Below are positions 59,479 to 64,000 of a DNA stretch of 64,000 nt, in pieces. Source of the DNA: Anisus vortex (taxonomy: Eukaryota; Mollusca; Gastropoda; Planorbidae); the NCBI GenBank assembly GCA_949126835.1, contig OX421494.1, forward strand, positions 4,851,853 through 4,915,852, in the 5' to 3' direction. The notes beneath the pieces are model-generated. The model was not told the DNA's origin. It did not search any database and saw only the letters and a list, made by a program, of their open reading frames with translations. How positions within the stretch are numbered: position 1 is the stretch's first letter; each line of letters begins with the position of its first letter. The translations under genes were made by a program, and so were the position numbers.

Positions 59479-59928
59479 CTCTGACATACTTAGAAGTATT
59501 TTTTCAAAATCTAACATATTTAGACATCCTTCGACCAAAAAACTGCGGACCCGTACGAGTCCTTAAACCTTAAGCATAAACACCATTGTCGAAAGTAACA
59601 TATGAACAGAATGCATTAGAATTGAAAATAGCCTATTTAGAGTTCCCCCTCTCCCATTAATCAGTGTTCGCTGGACCTGTGAGCTGACCCCTTTATTAAA
59701 CCCTATCTCGGACCTTTTTTAAAACACATACATTCTTATTCGTATGCATTATCATAGTTGACCTACTTAGACAGATCATGACCTATTTTTTACTTACTTG
59801 TCGTTCACATGACAAACTTCAGCATATATAGACAACAGGACACACAAGGACAATCACAAAGACGTGCTCACTTACTTGTGGACACAGACATATATTATTT
59901 ACTACTGTGTCACTGCCAGATAAGTTAC
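59479..59928. other. Noncoding DNA, likely intron downstream of the EF-hand exon
   Basis: The minus-strand donor GTAACT lies at 59923-59928. No further exon is recognised in this stretch. Confidence 0.5.
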
Positions 59929-60029
59929 CTTCATAATCCACAGTGCCACTGCCATCAGTGTCAGTCTCCTGAATCATATCTTCTATTTCATCGTCTGTCA
60001 AGTCATCTCCTAGAGACCTCAGGATCCAT
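59929..60029 (-). CDS. EF-hand exon, calmodulin/troponin C family
   Basis: On the minus strand the acceptor TTTCTCTTGTTTGAGCAG is followed by 101 nt and then a GTAACT donor. The exon carries one nucleotide of a split codon, 33 full codons, and one nucleotide (G) of the next. It reads WILRSLGDDLTDDEIEDMI then QETDTDGSGTVDYE. The calcium loop has D, D, S, T and D at positions 1, 3, 5, 7 and 9; position 12 (E) would come from the split G|A(A/G) codon, as in the DYEEF of the family. Spacing and phase match the C-terminal EF-hand of calmodulin and troponin C; DGSGTVDYE leans to troponin C. Neighbouring exons lie outside what I can recognise; the 5' part of the gene is probably to the right of the window. 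No damage is seen. Confidence 0.8.
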
Positions 60030-60037
60030 CTGCTCAA

Positions 60038-61053
60038 ACAAGAGAAACAGGGCAATACAGATCAACAAGAGAAACCGGCAACACAGATCAACAAGAGAAA
60101 CCGGCAACACAGATCAACAAGAGAAAAAAACCGGCAACACAGATCAACAAAAGAAAAAAACCGGCAACACAGATCAACAAGAGAAACAGGCAATACAGAT
60201 CAACAAGAGAAACAGGCAATACAGATCAACAAGAGAAACAGGCAATACAGATCAACAAGAGAAACAGGCAATACAGATCAACAAGAGAAACAGGCAATAC
60301 AGATCAACAAGAGAAACAGGCAATACAGATCAACAAGAGAAACAGGCAATACAGATCAACAAGAGAAACAGGCAATACAGATCAACAAGATAAACAGGCA
60401 ATACAGATCAACAAGAGAAACAGGCAATACAGATCAACAAGAGAAACAGGCAATACAGATCAACAAGAGAAACAGGCAATACAGATCAACAAGAGAAACA
60501 GGCAATACAGATCAACAAGAGAAACAGGCAATACAGATCAACAAGAGAAACAGCCAATACAGATCAACAAGAGAAACAGGCAATACAGATCAACAAGAGA
60601 AACAGCCAATACAGATCAACAAGAGAAACAGGCAATACAGATCAACAAGAGAAACAGGCAATACAGATCAACAAGAGAAACAGGCAATACAGATCAACAA
60701 GAGAAACAGGCAATACAGATCAACAAGAGAAACAGCCAATACAGATCAACAAGAGAAACAGGCAATACAGATCAACAAGAGAAACAGCCAATACAGATCA
60801 ACAAGAGAAACAGGCAATACAGATCAACAAGAGAAACAGGCAATACAGATCAACAAGAGAAACAGGCAATACAGATCAACAAGAGAAACAGCCAATACAG
60901 ATCAACAAGAGAAACAGGCAATACAGATCAACAAGAGAAACAGCCAATACAGATCAACAAGAGAAACAGGCAATACAGATCAACAAGAGAAACAGGCAAT
61001 ACAGATCAACAAGAGAAACAGGCAATACAGATCAACAAGAGAAACAGCCAATA
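60038..61053. repeat. 26-bp minisatellite, about 39 copies, abutting the EF-hand exon acceptor
   Basis: The unit contains CAACAAGAGAAACAGG and CAATACAGAT. The first units next to the exon are variant (ACCGGCAACAC and extra A's near 60126 and 60156). Later units are uniform, with AGCCAAT variants interspersed. The minus-strand pyrimidine tract of the exon acceptor (CTGTTTCTCTTGTTTGAG) is itself nearly the repeat unit, so the array grew from the splice-site region. Confidence 0.95.
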
Positions 61054-61121
61054 GATAGCTAGAAAGATAGGAAAATAGAAAGATATTTAGATATACACCT
61101 AGGTAGATAGATAGATAGATT

Positions 61122-61160
<39 letters not shown>

Positions 61161-61445
61161 TGATAGATAGATAGATAGATTGATAGATAGATAGATTGAT
61201 AGATAGATAGATAGATTGATAGATTGATAGATAGATAGATAGATAGATAGATTGATAGATTGATAGATAGATAGATAGATTGATAGATAGATAGATAGGT
61301 AGATAGATAGATAGATTGATAGATTGATAGATAGATAGATAGATAGATAGATTGATAGATTGATAGATAGATAGATAGATTGATAGATAGATAGATAGGT
61401 AGATAGATAGATAGATTGATAGATTGATAGATAGATAGATAGATA
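61054..61445. repeat. GATA/GATT tetranucleotide repeat with 12-20-bp periodicity
   Basis: (GATA)n interrupted regularly by TGAT, so longer units built from GATAGATAGATTGATA repeat. The block at about 61257-61320 is repeated at about 61350-61415. The minus-strand frames here are artefacts. Confidence 0.92.
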
Positions 61446-63235
61446 TACAAGTAGTTAGATAGACACATAGACAGACAAATATATAGATAAACAGATACAT
61501 AGCTATGTGTAAGACAGAGTTAGGTAACACAGATATTAAAACATAACATTATCTCTAACATTTTCTGAACTCTACGTTCTATATTCTATGGTACATATTT
61601 ATATTTATGTCGCTATAATAGAGAGAAACAACACGAGCACAGAATAGACATTTCTGATGCTTCGGAATTCCCCGATACTAAAAATAAATTTCTTTTGCTT
61701 GGGTAACCAGTAGATTAAAAAAAAAAAACGAAACAGTAAATTACCGCATACTAAACGACCTGGCAGAGAAACATGTGGCCAACACGTGGGATTCATTGGC
61801 TCCCAAAACCATTTCCAGGTCATTTTTTAAGGGGCGTGGGTGAAAGTTGGTAGAATTTTGGGGTGGAGACGAGGGGGGGGGGTAGGTGGATAAAAGTCTG
61901 ACAAGGTGTTGATTTATTAGGATCGATTCTTCTTGAAGTCAGCGATACCAGGTTTCACAGAATTCAGCACATTTACATGTTTAAACATAGAATGGTACAC
62001 ATCTCAGAAATGTGTATAGAAATGTGTATAGAGAGAGAGAGAGGGGGAAAGACTTTTGAGAAATAAAAGCATTCTCATTGGTTGAAATAGATGCCGGGAT
62101 TGCAGACGTAAGCAATCAGAACTCTCGCATCTCATAATGCGAAAGACAACTCGCCAACAAACTTTTCAAACGTTAAATGTTTTGTAAATGTAATACCTTT
62201 GTATTTATTTCTTGACTTCTGACACTGCCAAATTATGTATGTAATTGAAACAATTTTTCTTTCTTTATTCTCTTTTACGTTTTCATTAGCACACTTTGAA
62301 AGAATTTAAAAACGTATATCGTAGTTGCTAGTGCAAAACCGGCCAAGTCTAAAAATATCTTGTAGTATTATCCAATAGATTTTCTCCAATTTTATTTCTG
62401 AAAATAACGCCGACGTTGATTCGTTCACTCGATCTATGCAGTTTTTTGCTTCTCCTGAAAAAATTTGCTATTTCCGACTTGGCCGGTTTTACATTGGCAA
62501 CGACGATATGTTTGCGATATTTTGTGGTGTTTTGCGTCATGGTTTCTATGTCTGTCAGGATTCATGTGTCAGGTGGAGGATCGTATGTAGTATAACCTGC
62601 TGCTGGCATGGAGGGTGGCGAAGATGGAGAGGGGGGGGGCAGAAGTGGAGTAAAAGAAAAAAATTTCTATTTGCAGACCATGTTTGTCCTTGCGGGCTAA
62701 CGAAGCATCGATCACTAGTTTTTCGCTGCGGCAAGCTCGTTTGTGTGGGGGGGGGGATAGTGTGGCCAGCACGATGCCTTGAAGGTTTTACTTTCTCCAA
62801 AGTTCAATGTCAAGTACGCATTAGAGCCGAGGAAGTCCAGGGGAGGCAGCTCAACCACTCCCTCCCCCAGGGAAACATGCAGCTACATCACTATTTCAAT
62901 GTTTCACTAGTTTAAGTAAATCGTCATCTAACTCTGACCTTTGACTTTGAATGCCCCTTCCCTTACCCGCCCGCTCATATATTCTATTAAACGAAACGAT
63001 CCTTGGCAATTTACGCTAAATTCAATTGCCTTATAGGTCAGGTTTATTTCACAACTGCAAAGTAATCAGAAATACCCAAACAAATACCAAGGGAGAAATT
63101 CTTGAGTACTTTAAATATCAAAATATCAAGTACATGAAAACATCAAAACACAAAGTAAGATGTGCAAGTAAAACACCTTACAAAAACATCATAACACGAA
63201 TAAACACACAGGAGAATCACCCACACACAGTAATC
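61446..63235. other. Noncoding DNA with an inverted repeat and a decayed SINE
   Basis: An inverted repeat AAAACCGGCCAAGTC lies at 62336-62350 and 62476-62490. A G-run lies near 61873 and GA repeats near 62032-62043. Open frames at 62436-62915 cross a SINE relic and G-runs and are not called. This region could be an intron of the EF-hand gene. Confidence 0.5.
62750..62850 (-). mobile_element. Decayed SINE, copy F
   Basis: Only the body is recognisable: GTGTGGCCAGCACGATGCC, TTTACTTTCTCC and GTCAAGTACGCATTAGAGCC align with copies A to E. Confidence 0.45.
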
Positions 63236-63870
63236 GTCATTAGACAATTACCCACACAGATTAAACACCACAAGACAATCAACTACATACAGTAAACAGC
63301 ACAAGACAATCAACTACATACAGTAAACAGCACAACACAATCACCCACACACGTAAACACAACAAGACAATCAACTACACACAGTAAACACCAAAAGACA
63401 ATCAACTACATTCAGTAAACAGCTCAAGACAATCACCCACACACAGTAAACACCACAAGACAAGCAACTACATACAGTAAACAGCACAAGACAATCACCC
63501 ACACAGTAAACACCACAAGACAATCAACTTCATGCAGTAAACACCCCAAGACAATCACCCACACACAGTAAACACCACAAGACAATCAACTACATACAGT
63601 AAACAGCACAAGACAATCACCCACACAGTAAACACCACAAGACAATCAACTTCATACAGTAAACACCCCAAGACAATCACCCACACACAGTAAACACCAC
63701 AAGACAATCAAACCACCCACACAGTAGAAACCACAAAACAATCACCCACACACAGTAAAGACCACAAGACAACGCCCACACACAATAAACATCACAAGAC
63801 AATCACCCATACACGGTAAACACCACAAGACAATCACCTACATACAGTAGACACAACAAGACAATAACTT
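63236..63870. repeat. 31-bp AC-rich minisatellite, about 20 copies
   Basis: Units contain CAGTAAACAGCACAAGACA or CAGTAAACACCACAAGACA followed by ATCAACTACATA or ATCACCCACACA. The two kinds often alternate. Unit length varies by a few bases. Confidence 0.9.
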
Positions 63871-63925
63871 ACACCGTCGTTAACACTAATATTTCTAGCA
63901 CGAGGCGGGACCAGATATTTCTTTT

Positions 63926-64000
63926 CACATCTACCCGGACGATTTAACCCGGACAATTTTACTTTTCACATCTACCCGGACGACGATTTTCCTTTTTACG
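63926..64000. repeat. Start of another tandem repeat, cut by the window end
   Basis: TTTTCACATCTACCCGGACGA is seen twice (near 63925 and 63964, with 20-base agreement). The array may continue beyond 64000. Confidence 0.5.

Noticed and set aside
60038..61053. Open frame reading through the 26-bp array (INKRNRQ-type peptide)
   Set aside because: Repeat translation on the strand opposite to the EF-hand exon, with no domain.
61736..61822. Minus-strand frame DLEMVLGANESHVLATCF ending in ATGCG before GTAATT, in the right phase to join the EF-hand exon
   Set aside because: The expected upstream exon should end in an EF-hand loop and ELR. This peptide shows neither, and the phase match is a likely coincidence. 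No good acceptor precedes it.

Overview
The window is eukaryotic, intron-bearing, AT-rich DNA dominated by tandem repeats and transposable elements. An animal with long arrays of simple and higher-order satellites, tRNA-derived SINEs, several hAT families and a Ty3/gypsy element of the Gmr1 type fits a lophotrochozoan, most likely a gastropod mollusc. That is inference; no ribosomal or mitochondrial marker is present. Nearly all long open frames are translations of tandem repeats and are not genes.

Layout: 1-11,200 is noncoding DNA with SINE, MITE and non-LTR relics and small microsatellites. 11,235-14,515 is a 12-bp pyrimidine-rich satellite, and 15,900-18,062 a 24/16-bp ACACTC-type satellite. 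18,190-26,300 holds a decayed reverse-transcriptase relic, a hairpin MITE, a hAT relic and a head-to-head pair of SINEs. 27,944-39,115 is one large CTATCTTT satellite split by a young, nearly intact 7.2-kb LTR retrotransposon (28,233-35,410). 40,284-42,316 and 43,421-45,930 are two hAT elements with broken transposase genes. 49,250-52,660 holds three minisatellites; the 28-bp one was born at the edge of a hAT MITE. 52,660-64,000 contains the only sign of a host gene: an EF-hand exon of the calmodulin/troponin-C family on the minus strand (59,929-60,029) and a possible 3'-terminal exon further downstream (57,199-57,283). A 1-kb minisatellite abuts the acceptor of the EF-hand exon.

The most interesting object is the LTR retrotransposon. 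Its protein sequences are of Ty3/gypsy type (GPY/F integrase module, YLDD reverse transcriptase), but integrase is encoded BEFORE reverse transcriptase, as in Ty1/copia and the Gmr1-like lineage. A single in-frame UAG lies between integrase and reverse transcriptase, and the downstream part has no usable ATG, which suggests stop-codon readthrough. Its Gag carries a SCAN-like capsid segment. The second point of interest is the AG-free, roughly 1-kb minisatellite directly upstream of a splice acceptor.
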